Program-made: the position numbers and the translations under genes
Shown here: piece by piece, positions 44,958 to 53,872 of the stretch
How the letters are laid out: each line of letters opens with the position of its first letter
Numbering within the stretch: position 1 is the stretch's first letter
NCBI RefSeq assembly: GCF_014334135.1
Contig: NZ_CP060497.1
Span: 2,108,001-2,172,000, forward strand
Length of the DNA stretch: 64,000 nucleotides
Source of the DNA: Olivibacter sp. SDN3
Lineage (GTDB): Bacteria > Bacteroidota > Bacteroidia > Sphingobacteriales > Sphingobacteriaceae
Reading direction: 5' to 3'
The notes under the pieces: model-generated
What the model was told of the DNA's origin: nothing
Databases searched by the model: none
Seen by the model: the letters and a program-made list of their open reading frames with translations, nothing else

Positions 44958-46742
44958 TTAATACCCAGGGTTCTGTTGTAAATTTGGATTTCGGTCACGT
45001 TCATATTGTGGTATGGGTAACCAGTACATACGCGGTGCTACGAAACTGCGCTCTTCAACAACCGTTTCCGGGGTGCCTGTATGTGCCCTGTACTCTGTTG
45101 TGCCATCTAGCTTTTTAATGATGACCACACCAGTTGCATTTCTATTCATTACATCCTCAGCTATCATCCAGCGCCTGATGTCGAAATAGCGATGTTCTTC
45201 AAAAGCCAGTTCGATACGCCGCTCGTGCCTGATTTTTTCTAAAAGTTCCGTTCCACTTGCAGTTATTTCGGGCATGCGGGCACGATTACGGATCATGTTT
45301 ACACCCCAGCGTGCATCACCTTCATTTCCTGCATGGTATTGCGCTTCCGCATAATTGAGATAGGCTTCTGCTAAACGGAACCAGATCCAGTTTTGAGCTG
45401 AACGACCAACAAAATTCCAACTGTTGGCAACGTAACCTTCGTTAATAAATTTGCGCATATTGTAGCCGGAAGTACTGGTGTTCCAAGGTTCTGTACCATC
45501 TCGAGTATCTCTGCCGCCGGCTAGTGCATTGGTGCCGGATTGTTCCCTGAAATGTGTTTCTAGGGTACGGTCTTTCCATGAGGCACCATCATATAAGACA
45601 TAAGCGTACAATCTGGGATCGCGGTTGGCGTATGGGGTGCTTCTCAGAGTGGGGTTATTCCAATTAAAGGGCAGCGCCTGTCCTTCCTGTAAGACTTCAA
45701 AATCATCTACAAATTCTTGGATAGGCACATTGCCGCCCCAACCTCCATAACCATTTGGGTAGTTGACCTGATCAATATAGTGCATGTTATTGGGCGAGCC
45801 ATAATTCTGTCTGGAAAATAGGACTTCGCGACTGGATTTGTCAAGGAACATCTCGGTATAATTTGTTTTGACATCATCTCCATATTGGTCATATAAGCCA
45901 TAACCATTAGCAGAGGCCAGATCGATAACTGCTTTTGCCGCATCTGCGGCCCTGATCCAGCGATCAACTGACGGAGTGGTATAGCCTACCAGTTCATCCT
46001 GCACCTGTTCATTCATAAGTGGACTTGCCGCGTACAGTAGCATACGTGATTTGAGTGCTAAAGCCGCTACACTGGTTGCACGTCCGTTATCCGATCCACT
46101 AAAAGTTGCCGGAAGGAGAGAGGCGGCTTTGTCACATTCATTCACGATGAATGCGACACAAGTCTCGTAGTCGTTACGGGGCAATTGGGCGCCTTCTTCC
46201 ATATTATCGAGATCGTAGGCTACTGTTACCAAAGGAACACCGCCATATTTGCTAACCAAATCGAAATACATTAAGGCCCGGATGAAAGTTATTTCGCCTA
46301 GGAAACGGTTTTTGAGTTCCTCATCAGTAAAAGGTACCTGATCAATGTTCTGAAAGAAAACATTGCAGTCTTTGATATTATCCCAAATGGTTTTCCAGTT
46401 GCGGTTGTCGCCTCCGTACCAGCCGCCATTCATACGGCCGAGATCATTGGGATTAACAAAACCTCTGGTGATGGGCTCGCAACCCCGGCTCCAAATCAGA
46501 TAAGTCTCATCCACAACGGAGCTCATCCACGATTCTGTCCAGCCCCATCCGATCTGATCGTAACGGCGATTAATGAAGGCCTGTACGAGATTCGGGTCAT
46601 TCCATACATCGGCATCCGAAACTGAATCCAATGGTTTTAAATCCAATAGGTCGCGCTTACATGAGGCGAAGGTGATACTGATGAAAAAGAAGGCCAGTAA
46701 CAGAGTTTTACAAGTAATTTTATTATACGTAATCATGATCAT
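44958..46742 (-). CDS. SusD/RagB family nutrient-binding lipoprotein (GH27 locus)
   Basis: This surface lipoprotein of about 594 residues has a signal peptide ending in ITFASC with lipidation at Cys25. The N-terminal region (LKPLDSVSDADVW) and the TPR-like helical core with ALMYFDLVSKYGGVPLVT are typical SusD/RagB; WFRLAEAYLNYAEAQYHAG and RRIELAFEEHRYFDIRRWM are its later landmarks. It caps the SusC transporter encoded 5 bases upstream and binds the glycan on the cell surface. I chose the start at 46742, right after the SusC stop; 46736 is the alternative. Confidence 0.95.
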   Translation of the reverse strand: MIMITYNKITCKTLLLAFFFISITFASCKRDLLDLKPLDSVSDADVWNDPNLVQAFINRRYDQIGWGWTESWMSSVVDETYLIWSRGCEPITRGFVNPNDLGRMNGGWYGGDNRNWKTIWDNIKDCNVFFQNIDQVPFTDEELKNRFLGEITFIRALMYFDLVSKYGGVPLVTVAYDLDNMEEGAQLPRNDYETCVAFIVNECDKAASLLPATFSGSDNGRATSVAALALKSRMLLYAASPLMNEQVQDELVGYTTPSVDRWIRAADAAKAVIDLASANGYGLYDQYGDDVKTNYTEMFLDKSSREVLFSRQNYGSPNNMHYIDQVNYPNGYGGWGGNVPIQEFVDDFEVLQEGQALPFNWNNPTLRSTPYANRDPRLYAYVLYDGASWKDRTLETHFREQSGTNALAGGRDTRDGTEPWNTSTSGYNMRKFINEGYVANSWNFVGRSAQNWIWFRLAEAYLNYAEAQYHAGNEGDARWGVNMIRNRARMPEITASGTELLEKIRHERRIELAFEEHRYFDIRRWMIAEDVMNRNATGVVIIKKLDGTTEYRAHTGTPETVVEERSFVAPRMYWLPIPQYERDRNPNLQQNPGY

Positions 46743-46747
46743 GTAAA

Positions 46748-49700
46748 TTAAAAAGTGACGTTTAAACCAGCATTGAATACTCTTGTCTGCGGAGTGTTCC
46801 AACCGGCATAATTTTGATCATTGGGATTGGCTTCGGGATCAAGGTATTTTAACCTGTCAAATGTCAACAAGTTGAAGCCGCTGATATAAATCCGCAAAGC
46901 TGAGAATGGCAGGCGTTTTAGCAATTCGTTATCCAGACTGTAACTGATCTGCAGGCTTTTTAAACGAAGAAAAGCGGCATCACGAAGGAAATAGGTGTTC
47001 GTGTAATTAGTAGTAGGTATGTTCTCCCTGTCGTAAAGCCTAGGTCCGGATGCGTCGGGGTTTTGCTCCGTCCATCGATTGTCAAAATATTCCTGTGTAA
47101 AATTGCCGATAGTACCTGATTGGAAATATACATATTTCTGTGCTTGGGCCTGTCCCTGCAGTAAGGCATTGATATTCCAGCTTTTGTAGGAAAAGTTCAA
47201 CGGTAAACCGAATGTTATCCTGGGTATGTCTGTCAACTCCTGGCGAACGCGGTCATTACCATTGATTTGTCCATCACCGTCAACGTCGCGGAAGATGAGA
47301 TCACCAGGCTGGGTCCCTGGAGCATGAGGGGTACGGTCGATCTCTTCCTGCGATCTAAAAATGCCGATGGCCTCCCATAGTAAGGGCGCGCCGATAGCTT
47401 TTCCCGTTTGCATTTGCCAGGGAAAAGCGCCGGCAGCCTCGTCCATAAAATCAATTTTGTTTCTGTTGTAGGCTATATTCCCACCAATGGATAATTGGGA
47501 TTGCCCAATGGTCATACTGTAGTTGGCACTGAGCTCAAACCCCCTATTGGACACCTCACGGATGTTTTCATCAGGAAGGTCGAGTCCCAGATAGTCAGGA
47601 ATCGACGAACTTCTCGGACCGAGAATATTAGCACGTTTCGTATAAAAATAATCGATATTAATGGAGAGCTTATTGTTGAACATTGCCGCATCCAAACCAC
47701 CATTGTAGGTGGTAGCAGATTCCCAGGTAATATTGGGGTTGGCTAGTACAGAGGTGATCAGGCCTGGAGCTAAAGTGGGATTACTTCCACCGAATACCCC
47801 TCCTTCTACGTTGGTGATCAGATAGCGGGTCAAAAATTGAAAGGCACCTACGTCGTCATTACCGAGCTGCCCATAGGAGCCCCGTAATTTCAGGTCGTTG
47901 ATAAAAGAGAGCGGATGCATAAAGTCTTCCTGCGAAATCCGCCAACCAGCGGAAATACCTGGAAAAAAACCATAGCGTTTGCCCGGAGCGAAAATGGATG
48001 AACCATCGTAACGCCAATTGAATTGTAAAAGGTATTTGTCGGCATAGCTATAATTAAAGCGGCCGAAATAATTCCTGCGCGAGGTTTTTATGCCATTGCC
48101 GTCGGTCTGCATAGCAGAGTTGATCTCGCCGGCAAAAATTTGGTCAATCTCGGTTGATAGCAAATTGTTGCGGAAGGCACGAAGGTAATCTGCATTGGTA
48201 CTGTTTTGCTCATAAGCAACAAAGACGCCAACGTCATGTTTGCCGAAAGTCCGATCATAATTCAAGCGCATATTAGCGGTGATACCAAGAAATTTACGCA
48301 TATTATGGTCGATACTGCCCGTTTGAAGGCCGTAACGTACACGTGACGGTTCGCCATCTTCCAGCGCGTAGAGGTCAAAACCTTTGTGCAAATGCTTATA
48401 TAGATAATTGGAACCATCAAAATAAGCCCCTCCGGTAAGGGACAAACCCGGTGTGACATAAGCCATCTGATGGGTAAAACCAAAATCGACATTGTAAAAC
48501 TGCCTTTCGTCGCGTTGATAACCGGCGAGATCGGTGGCAGCAGCTACAGGGTTAACGTCGTCGCCCAGCGCTAAACCCGGGAGATCCGTGCCGGGTAGAT
48601 AAGCCATCTGTATAGGTTTTCCTGATAAAATATACCGATAGATAGTCTCTGAACTGTGGTGCGGACTGTTGCGATCTTCCTGACGGCCAGCAACGTTGAA
48701 AAAGACACTCAGATTATCGGTCACCTGAGCATCTAGGTTGCTGCGGAAATTATATTGCTTGAAATTGGATACGCCGTTGCGGTAATAGCCATCTTGGAAC
48801 TGGTGTCCGAGCGAGACATGATATTTCACTTTCTCGGTTCCACCACTGAGCGATAGGTTTTGCCTGGTCTGCGGGCTAACAGAGGCTAGAGTGGTGGCAA
48901 ACCAATCTGTATTGGGGTGTGTTGCCGGATTGGAGCCGTCACGGAATTTCAGTATGTCCTCTTCGGTGTACGTGTGGCTTTGGCCGGCGGCTGTATTCAG
49001 TTCGTTGATAGCAGTCGCATAATCACCTGCATCTAACATCTTCGGAATACGTGTGGGCTGCCTTAACCCGTAATCGAAGGTGTAATCAACAGTTGGCCTT
49101 CCGATACGCCCGCGCTTAGTGGTCACTAGTATAACACCATTGGCCGCCCGAGCACCATAGATGGCTGCGGAAGCATCTTTCAGTACCGTAAAGGTTTCGA
49201 TATCATTGGGGTCTAGACGGGAGAAACCACCCTCACGTGCGGGAACTCCGTCAATCACAATCAACGGTTGGCTGCTACCGGTGGTACTGATTCCACGAAT
49301 AAGAATATTAGAGTCGTCAAAACCCGGTTCGCCGGAAGCATTCATGCCGATAAGGCCCGGTAGCCTTCCGGCCAGCGTGTTGGACACATTGGTTGCCGGA
49401 ACGGCTTGTAGCTCTTGACCGGAGACAGAACTGATAGAACCTGTCAGATCTTTTTTCTTCTGTGTACCGTAACCTACAACCACCACCTCATCCAGATTGG
49501 CCACATCTTCTTCCATTGTTACATTGATGACCTGTGCATTAATAGCTTTTTCTTGCGTAACGTAGCCGATATAACTGAAAGTCAGGCTCCCTTCCAGACT
49601 TTCCAGACGGATGGTATAGCGTCCTTCATTATCAGTGGTAGCACCTTTTTGACTGCCTTTGAGCAGCACACTGATACCTACTAAGGGTTCTCCACGGTTA

Positions 49701-49819
49701 TCCGTAACCGTTCCTGATACGTCGTAAAGTTGTTGGCCGTAAAGCAGCTGCCCCAACAGTATGGAAAACAGGAATACTGGCCAAAATTTTCGACGAGAAT
49801 GTTTAATGGGTGTTCTCAT
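46748..49819 (-). CDS. SusC/RagA family TonB-linked outer membrane transporter (GH27 locus)
   Basis: This 1,023-aa outer membrane transporter has a signal peptide (cleaved near LLYGQQ), a carboxypeptidase-regulatory-like domain (VSGTVTDNRGEPLVGISVLL, about residues 33-105), the SusC signature DEVVVVGYGTQKKKDLTGS, a plug domain (ILIRGISTTG, IDGVPAREGG, ATIYGARAANGVILVTTK-like block) and a barrel. There is no STN domain, so signalling by an ECF sigma/FecR pair is not expected. It forms a complex with the SusD protein encoded just downstream. The GH27 gene lies upstream on the same strand, across a 454-base leader. Confidence 0.96.
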   Translation of the reverse strand: MRTPIKHSRRKFWPVFLFSILLGQLLYGQQLYDVSGTVTDNRGEPLVGISVLLKGSQKGATTDNEGRYTIRLESLEGSLTFSYIGYVTQEKAINAQVINVTMEEDVANLDEVVVVGYGTQKKKDLTGSISSVSGQELQAVPATNVSNTLAGRLPGLIGMNASGEPGFDDSNILIRGISTTGSSQPLIVIDGVPAREGGFSRLDPNDIETFTVLKDASAAIYGARAANGVILVTTKRGRIGRPTVDYTFDYGLRQPTRIPKMLDAGDYATAINELNTAAGQSHTYTEEDILKFRDGSNPATHPNTDWFATTLASVSPQTRQNLSLSGGTEKVKYHVSLGHQFQDGYYRNGVSNFKQYNFRSNLDAQVTDNLSVFFNVAGRQEDRNSPHHSSETIYRYILSGKPIQMAYLPGTDLPGLALGDDVNPVAAATDLAGYQRDERQFYNVDFGFTHQMAYVTPGLSLTGGAYFDGSNYLYKHLHKGFDLYALEDGEPSRVRYGLQTGSIDHNMRKFLGITANMRLNYDRTFGKHDVGVFVAYEQNSTNADYLRAFRNNLLSTEIDQIFAGEINSAMQTDGNGIKTSRRNYFGRFNYSYADKYLLQFNWRYDGSSIFAPGKRYGFFPGISAGWRISQEDFMHPLSFINDLKLRGSYGQLGNDDVGAFQFLTRYLITNVEGGVFGGSNPTLAPGLITSVLANPNITWESATTYNGGLDAAMFNNKLSINIDYFYTKRANILGPRSSSIPDYLGLDLPDENIREVSNRGFELSANYSMTIGQSQLSIGGNIAYNRNKIDFMDEAAGAFPWQMQTGKAIGAPLLWEAIGIFRSQEEIDRTPHAPGTQPGDLIFRDVDGDGQINGNDRVRQELTDIPRITFGLPLNFSYKSWNINALLQGQAQAQKYVYFQSGTIGNFTQEYFDNRWTEQNPDASGPRLYDRENIPTTNYTNTYFLRDAAFLRLKSLQISYSLDNELLKRLPFSALRIYISGFNLLTFDRLKYLDPEANPNDQNYAGWNTPQTRVFNAGLNVTF

Positions 49820-49898
49820 GGTTTAATTAAGTTTAAGTGAACAATTGGTCTTTGGTCCCGGTGCGTATAAAGTGTTTATTATACAATTATTACATATG

Positions 49899-49957
49899 AT
49901 TGAGCGTATAGGAAATCCTGGATGGAGTCATCCAAGATATTGATATCTACGCTCAAT
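49899..49957 (-). ncRNA. branched structure in the susC 5' leader
   Basis: An exact 10-bp inverted repeat (ATTGAGCGTA at 49899-49908 and its complement at 49948-49957) encloses two further small hairpins: GATA/TATC and GGATG/CATCC. Read on the - strand, this predicts a three-way junction about 80-140 nt ahead of the susC start codon. It matches no riboswitch class that I know. It may control susC expression, or be a site for a regulatory RNA or protein. Confidence 0.4.
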
Positions 49958-50083
49958 AAATGTTACTTACAGGTTTGAATAAGCATTAAAGGATATTCAA
50001 GTCTGGAATGGCTGTGATGGGATGGCCCGGATATTATGTCTTATTAAAGACAGGTAATTGTTTGGTTGATTGGTTCATACGCA

Positions 50084-50098
50084 TTGGTTAATGTTGGT
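50084..50098 (-). promoter_or_regulatory. leader motif ACCAACATTAACCAA, susC copy
   Basis: On the - strand the sequence ACCAACATTAACCAA lies 21 bases downstream of the susC -7 element. The GH27 leader has ACCAACATT-TA-AACCAA at the same relative place. Further AACCA repeats follow at the susC copy. It is a candidate binding site for the regulator of this locus. Confidence 0.45.
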
Positions 50099-50119
50099 GT
50101 TTAAGTGGTTAATTATTGT

Positions 50120-50150
50120 CAATATTACAATTAATATTTTTTGTTTGCAA
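50120..50150 (-). promoter_or_regulatory. candidate promoter of susC (GH27 locus)
   Basis: On the - strand TTG (50148-50150), 20 bases, then TAATATTG (50120-50127), with one mismatch to TAnnTTTG. Its arrangement relative to the shared leader motif matches that of the GH27 promoter. Confidence 0.45.
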
Positions 50151-50273
50151 GTATCGGTGCAATTTATTTGCTTGGTCCGCTCAACACGGGCTCTCTTCAA
50201 ATGAAACCAATGTGTTGAACGGACGGCCAGTTGTTATTGATTTTTTAGCAACTTCTGTTATAAAAAGGCGAAT

Positions 50274-51653
50274 TTATCTAAGTTTGACAAGCACAGAGCT
50301 ATGAGGCCCCAATTCCTGTTGAAAACGGTTATTTACTGCAACTTGTTGCCCGGTCCATAAATCATACGCCTCAAAGTTTCCTTCCAGTCCAAGATCTGCT
50401 AAATCCACGGAGACAGCAACGGGTGTTGGATCATCGTTCAGGTTGAATAAGGCCAAATAGACCTCACCGCTTTTTGGATTTTTGGAGGTGATGGCGACCT
50501 TGCCATCTTGCTGGAAAATCTGCCGTACATCGGTGCTTTCCCGGTGCATCTTTAATACTTCTTCATTGGTTAACAGCGATAAAGTGAAATCATCATTGCT
50601 GGGTAAATCGCCACCGAACATCAATGGAGAGCGGAAAATGGTGAAGAGATTCATCAAGGTATACTGCTCATCGTGTGTCAGGCGGGTCATCCGATCCTCG
50701 CCCCGTTCACCACGGATGGAAATCCGGCCTAAAGGTATCATGTCGCAATCGGGCCAGGCACCGGGAGCGATATAGGGATACCATTGTTCAGATATTTTAA
50801 ATAAATGGGTAATGTGATCCCAGGTATCCCATACATCATCCACCATTCGCCACATATTGGCATGTGAGCTGACATGTGCAGCTGAACTGATGGGTGTTTC
50901 GCCGGGGGAAGTACTTAAAACGATGGGCCGTCCGCATTGATCAATTGCCCTTCGGATTAATTCAATCTCGCCCTGGTGATAAGGCCGCGAGAGATCGTCT
51001 ACCTTGATAAAATCCACTCCCCAATCGGCGTACATATTGATGATCGAGTTGTAGTATTCCTGAGCACCGGGCTTATCTGCTACAATAGTATAATTATCCC
51101 GTAACCATTCACATTGCAATTCGGTACTGTAGATCTGGTCGGCAGTGATGCCGTCAGTACCGAGAATGGGCGTCTTCCTGGCAACTGCTTCCTTCGGGAT
51201 GCCCCGCATAATATGTATACCGAATTTCAGACCCTGTTGGTGTATGTATTTGGCCATATCCTTGAAACCATTGCCTTCCTTTGCAGAGGGGAAACGATTA
51301 ACTGCAGGCAGATACCGGCCGTATTCATCCAATACATAGATGGGATCGGTTTGATTGTAACCACCCGCTTTATCGTTTTCAACAAACCATCGGATATCAA
51401 CCACAATATATTCCCACCCATGTTTCTTTAAATTTTTGCCCATATAATCGGCATTGGCCTTGACCTCGTGCTCTTCTACCGTAGGACCGTAGCAATCCCA
51501 GCTGTTCCATCCCATAGGAGGTGTTTGGGCCCACTGCTTGAATGTTTGTTGGTCGGTTTTCGACAGCTTGTCAGTATCTTCTTGTGCCGGTAGGTTGCCA
51601 GAGAAAAGCAGGGCCGCTCCTACAATAATGCTTAATAATTTTGTCATTGTCAT
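50274..51653 (-). CDS. GH27 alpha-galactosidase-like glycoside hydrolase
   Basis: This 459-aa enzyme has a signal peptide cleaved near NLPAQ and a GH27 (alpha/beta)8 barrel. PPMGWNSWDCYGP is the classic start, YIVVDIRWF the second strand, and FIKVDDLSRP carries the nucleophile Asp219 by analogy. VDDVWDTWD should carry the acid/base Asp. A C-terminal beta domain (VYLALFNLNDD, DLWTGQQVAV) completes the fold. GH27 members cleave alpha-galactosides or related beta-L-arabinopyranosides. The gene heads a susCD unit, so the enzyme likely acts on the imported glycan. ATG at 51647 is an alternative start. Confidence 0.93.
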   Translation of the reverse strand: MTMTKLLSIIVGAALLFSGNLPAQEDTDKLSKTDQQTFKQWAQTPPMGWNSWDCYGPTVEEHEVKANADYMGKNLKKHGWEYIVVDIRWFVENDKAGGYNQTDPIYVLDEYGRYLPAVNRFPSAKEGNGFKDMAKYIHQQGLKFGIHIMRGIPKEAVARKTPILGTDGITADQIYSTELQCEWLRDNYTIVADKPGAQEYYNSIINMYADWGVDFIKVDDLSRPYHQGEIELIRRAIDQCGRPIVLSTSPGETPISSAAHVSSHANMWRMVDDVWDTWDHITHLFKISEQWYPYIAPGAWPDCDMIPLGRISIRGERGEDRMTRLTHDEQYTLMNLFTIFRSPLMFGGDLPSNDDFTLSLLTNEEVLKMHRESTDVRQIFQQDGKVAITSKNPKSGEVYLALFNLNDDPTPVAVSVDLADLGLEGNFEAYDLWTGQQVAVNNRFQQELGPHSSVLVKLR

Positions 51654-51662
51654 TTGAATAAG

Positions 51663-51679
51663 TTGGTTTAAATGTTGGT
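51663..51679 (-). promoter_or_regulatory. leader motif ACCAACATTTAAACCAA, GH27 copy
   Basis: On the - strand this 17-base sequence lies 16 bases downstream of the -7 element of the GH27 promoter and 9 bases ahead of the start codon at 51653. It repeats the susC leader motif with two extra central bases. A regulator of the whole locus could bind both. Confidence 0.45.
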
Positions 51680-51695
51680 ATAGCTAATGAAGTAG

Positions 51696-51725
51696 TAAAT
51701 ATACATTTTTTATTTAAATGTCAAA
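51696..51725 (-). promoter_or_regulatory. promoter of the GH27 gene
   Basis: On the - strand TTTG (51722-51725), 18 bases, then TATATTTA (51696-51703), with only the last base off the TAnnTTTG consensus. The leader would be about 37 nt. Confidence 0.55.
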
Positions 51726-51746
51726 TAAACATTTATTTTGTATCCC

Positions 51747-51822
51747 TCAGAGAACATACAATTTAGCTTTGCTATTGCTTTCGATCAATATGGAGCCGAT
51801 CTTACGGTTCTTCGAACTAAAC
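51747..51822 (-). pseudogene. 3'-end fragment of an unidentified gene
   Basis: A frame reads FSSKNRKIGSILIESNSK followed by AKLYVL and a TGA at 51747-51749. It has the look of a real protein end and differs in frame from the pstS-like piece that overlaps its upstream part. It may be the end of a lost gene of the GH27 locus. The product is not identified. Confidence 0.3.
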
Positions 51823-52020
51823 CAAACCTGATCCTCCTCCCGAAATAGCCACACTGAAGTCTGGATGTATGGCATAGAAATGTTCGGCCAGCATAACAGA
51901 TAGATTGACTTCCGTATCGGGTCTTTTTACTTTGATTGAACGTCCATCATTGCGGCAGGCACAGAAAAAAATAAGCAAGGAGAGTAAATACCGTATATAT
52001 AGATCTTTTAGCAGATAGAC
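51817..52020 (-). pseudogene. N-terminal fragment of a pstS-like phosphate-binding protein gene
   Basis: On the - strand the frame reads a hydrophobic signal ending in FFCACRNDG (lipoprotein-like), then VKRPDTEVNLSVMLAEHF and ISGGGSGL before a TAG at 51817. Start of the mature PstS-type substrate-binding domain has the same layout: G-SDT-VNL---AE-F, then S-GGGSG-G. The usual Gly-Ser before the DT is Arg-Pro here, no ATG start remains, and everything after the GGGSG loop is missing. It is a relic. Confidence 0.6.
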
Positions 52021-52205
52021 AGATGTAATAAATTAGATGTTATCTCACGGTTATGTTTAGATAAAGGAAAATATTGGCAGAAAGGTATTGCAAGTTGCTC
52101 CCGGAGAAAATATTTCCGAATTAAATAAAAGATCTTTATTTTGGGTTTGTCCTTTGAAGGGAGCTGAGGCAAGCGGAAGTTTGACACGATGTTGCTGTTC
52201 AGCGC

Positions 52206-52251
52206 AAGTGAAAGGAGGCTACTTTAATGATAAGTCAACCTCCTTTTACTT
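52206..52251 (-). terminator. hairpin after the M20 peptidase gene
   Basis: AAGTGAAAGGAGG (52206-52218) pairs with CCTCCTTTTACTT (52239-52251), 13 bp with one G-T pair and a 20-base loop, right after the gene's stop on the - strand. It probably ends the sigma/FecR-linked operon. Confidence 0.6.
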
Positions 52252-52255
52252 CACA

Positions 52256-53863
52256 TTATCTCACCGTGGGATAGCTAATACCCAGTTGCTCCAGGTAAGT
52301 ACCATATTTGCTGGGATCAAAATAATATTTTTTCATGAGCGGACGGAATTCTTCCATTATTTTTTTATTCAGATAGGTAGCAGGTTTATCTTTTTCTGAA
52401 ACCAAGGGGGTGTATTTTACTTCTTTCGTCTGCACCTCATTGAAATAAGTCCAGGCATCATTGATAATTTGTGGATCTACAAGCATATCCAGTAGGGTAA
52501 GGGCTTCCACTTTGGCTCCGGCGATGACGCCTTTATGTGCAATGGGTGTTGCCATCGCGATGGCATTAGCCCAGTGATGACCGGGTAAACCGGGGATGTT
52601 GGATGGATAACGCAGTACTACGGTTGGCACATTCCAGGCAATGTCTGCAATATCATCCGATCCTCCGCTCATGTGGGATGGATTGGTATTGGGAACACCG
52701 AGTTTACCTAATTCAACATTCATTCCTTCTTCTTTAACCTGCAATTCCTTTTGGATGCCTTTGGCAAGTTGCTGATCCTGCTCGCTCCATGTGGGTAAAC
52801 CTACCGCCTGAATGTTTTTATACATGGTTTCGGCAATTGTTTGGTTAAAATGCCCTGGCCAAGCACTGCCCAATACTTCGTAGCTCATTTTGGTATTGGT
52901 CATTTTGGCCGCACCTTCAGCGATCCGAATGCCATCCTCGTACATTTGGATAATCTTTGGATAGGTTTTTTCCCTAAAATAGTACCAAACGGCTGCTTTG
53001 GAGGGAACGACATTGGGCTGATCACCGCCATCTGTCACGACATAGTGGGAGCGCTGTGTAGGCTCCATATGTTCGCGATGGTAATTCCAACCCACATTCA
53101 TGAGTTCCACGGCATCTAAAGCACTTTTTCCACGCCATGGCGCACCACCTGAATGAGCGGCTTCCCCTTCAAAATTAAATTTTACGGAAATCATTCCGTT
53201 CCCGCCGCTGTCGCCATAGGATACGCCAAGGTTGTTGGCCACGTGCGTAAAAATACAGGCATCAATATCTTTAAAATAGCCATCACGTACGTAGTAGGCC
53301 TTTGTGCCCAACTGCTCTTCCGCCACACCCGGCCATAAAACCAAGGTGCCGCTGATTTTTTCGCGCTCCATAATCTTTTTAAGCGCCAATGCAGCGGTAA
53401 TATTCAAAGGCACTCCCGAGTTATGGCCTTCTCCATGCCCCGGTGCACCTTCTACCAAGGGGTCGTGATAGGCCACCCCGGGTTTTTGGGAAGCTTTGGG
53501 GATACAATCGATGTCACTGCCAACGGCGATGACGGGTTTACCGTTTCCCCATTTGGCCAGCCAGGCTGTCGGAACACCGGAAATACCTTGCTCGATGGTA
53601 AAACCGTTTTTCTCTAGGATTCCGGTTAGGTAGCGAGAGGTTTCTTCTTCCTGAAAACCTAATTCGCCAAAACTGAAGACCATGTCTACCATTTCCTGGC
53701 TCATCTTCTGCTCCTTATCGATTTCCTGAACAAGCTCTTTTTTTAAAGCGGCCAATTTTTTGGCATTGATCTTTTGTGCAAAAAGAGGGGTGGGAGATCC
53801 AGCGGGTATCACACCGGTTACCAGGAGGACAAATAAAAGTTTGCTAATGAGTTGTCTTTTCAT
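52256..53863 (-). CDS. secreted M20 family amidohydrolase/peptidase (AbgB-like)
   Basis: This 535-aa protein has a signal peptide ending near PLFAQ and an M20D-type zinc hydrolase. PVIAVGSDIDCIP, GHGEGHNSGV and PGVAEEQLGTKA carry the metal and base residues, and MISVKFNFEGEAAHSGGAPW opens the dimerisation domain. A later SHMSGGSDDIADI block resembles AbgB, which splits aminobenzoyl-glutamate. Fully periplasmic or exported M20 enzymes of this form trim dipeptides or N-acyl amino acids. The gene lies 9 bases after the metzincin gene and is the last of a susCD operon. Confidence 0.9.
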   Translation of the reverse strand: MKRQLISKLLFVLLVTGVIPAGSPTPLFAQKINAKKLAALKKELVQEIDKEQKMSQEMVDMVFSFGELGFQEEETSRYLTGILEKNGFTIEQGISGVPTAWLAKWGNGKPVIAVGSDIDCIPKASQKPGVAYHDPLVEGAPGHGEGHNSGVPLNITAALALKKIMEREKISGTLVLWPGVAEEQLGTKAYYVRDGYFKDIDACIFTHVANNLGVSYGDSGGNGMISVKFNFEGEAAHSGGAPWRGKSALDAVELMNVGWNYHREHMEPTQRSHYVVTDGGDQPNVVPSKAAVWYYFREKTYPKIIQMYEDGIRIAEGAAKMTNTKMSYEVLGSAWPGHFNQTIAETMYKNIQAVGLPTWSEQDQQLAKGIQKELQVKEEGMNVELGKLGVPNTNPSHMSGGSDDIADIAWNVPTVVLRYPSNIPGLPGHHWANAIAMATPIAHKGVIAGAKVEALTLLDMLVDPQIINDAWTYFNEVQTKEVKYTPLVSEKDKPATYLNKKIMEEFRPLMKKYYFDPSKYGTYLEQLGISYPTVR

Positions 53864-53872
53864 GTGGAGAAA

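Larger units (their letters stand above)
49820..50273 (-). other. 454-base susC leader region
   Basis: This gap between the GH27 gene and susC contains a candidate promoter (50120-50150), a motif shared with the GH27 leader (50084-50098) and a branched inverted-repeat structure (49899-49957). A susC message starting near 50114 would have an untranslated leader of about 300 nt. No open frame in it looks like a gene. Confidence 0.55.
51654..52255 (-). other. 602-base gap of decayed genes between two nutrient loci
   Basis: The gap holds the GH27 promoter, an in-frame carboxy-terminal-looking fragment ending at 51747, a pstS-like fragment (51817-52020), and a terminator of the M20 peptidase gene (52206-52251). 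Sequence between about 52021 and 52205 shows no gene. No intact gene is present. Confidence 0.5.

Noticed and set aside
51747-52020. A functional phosphate-binding protein gene
   Set aside because: The start codon is missing, the GSD motif is altered and the frame ends after about 65 codons, so it is a relic.
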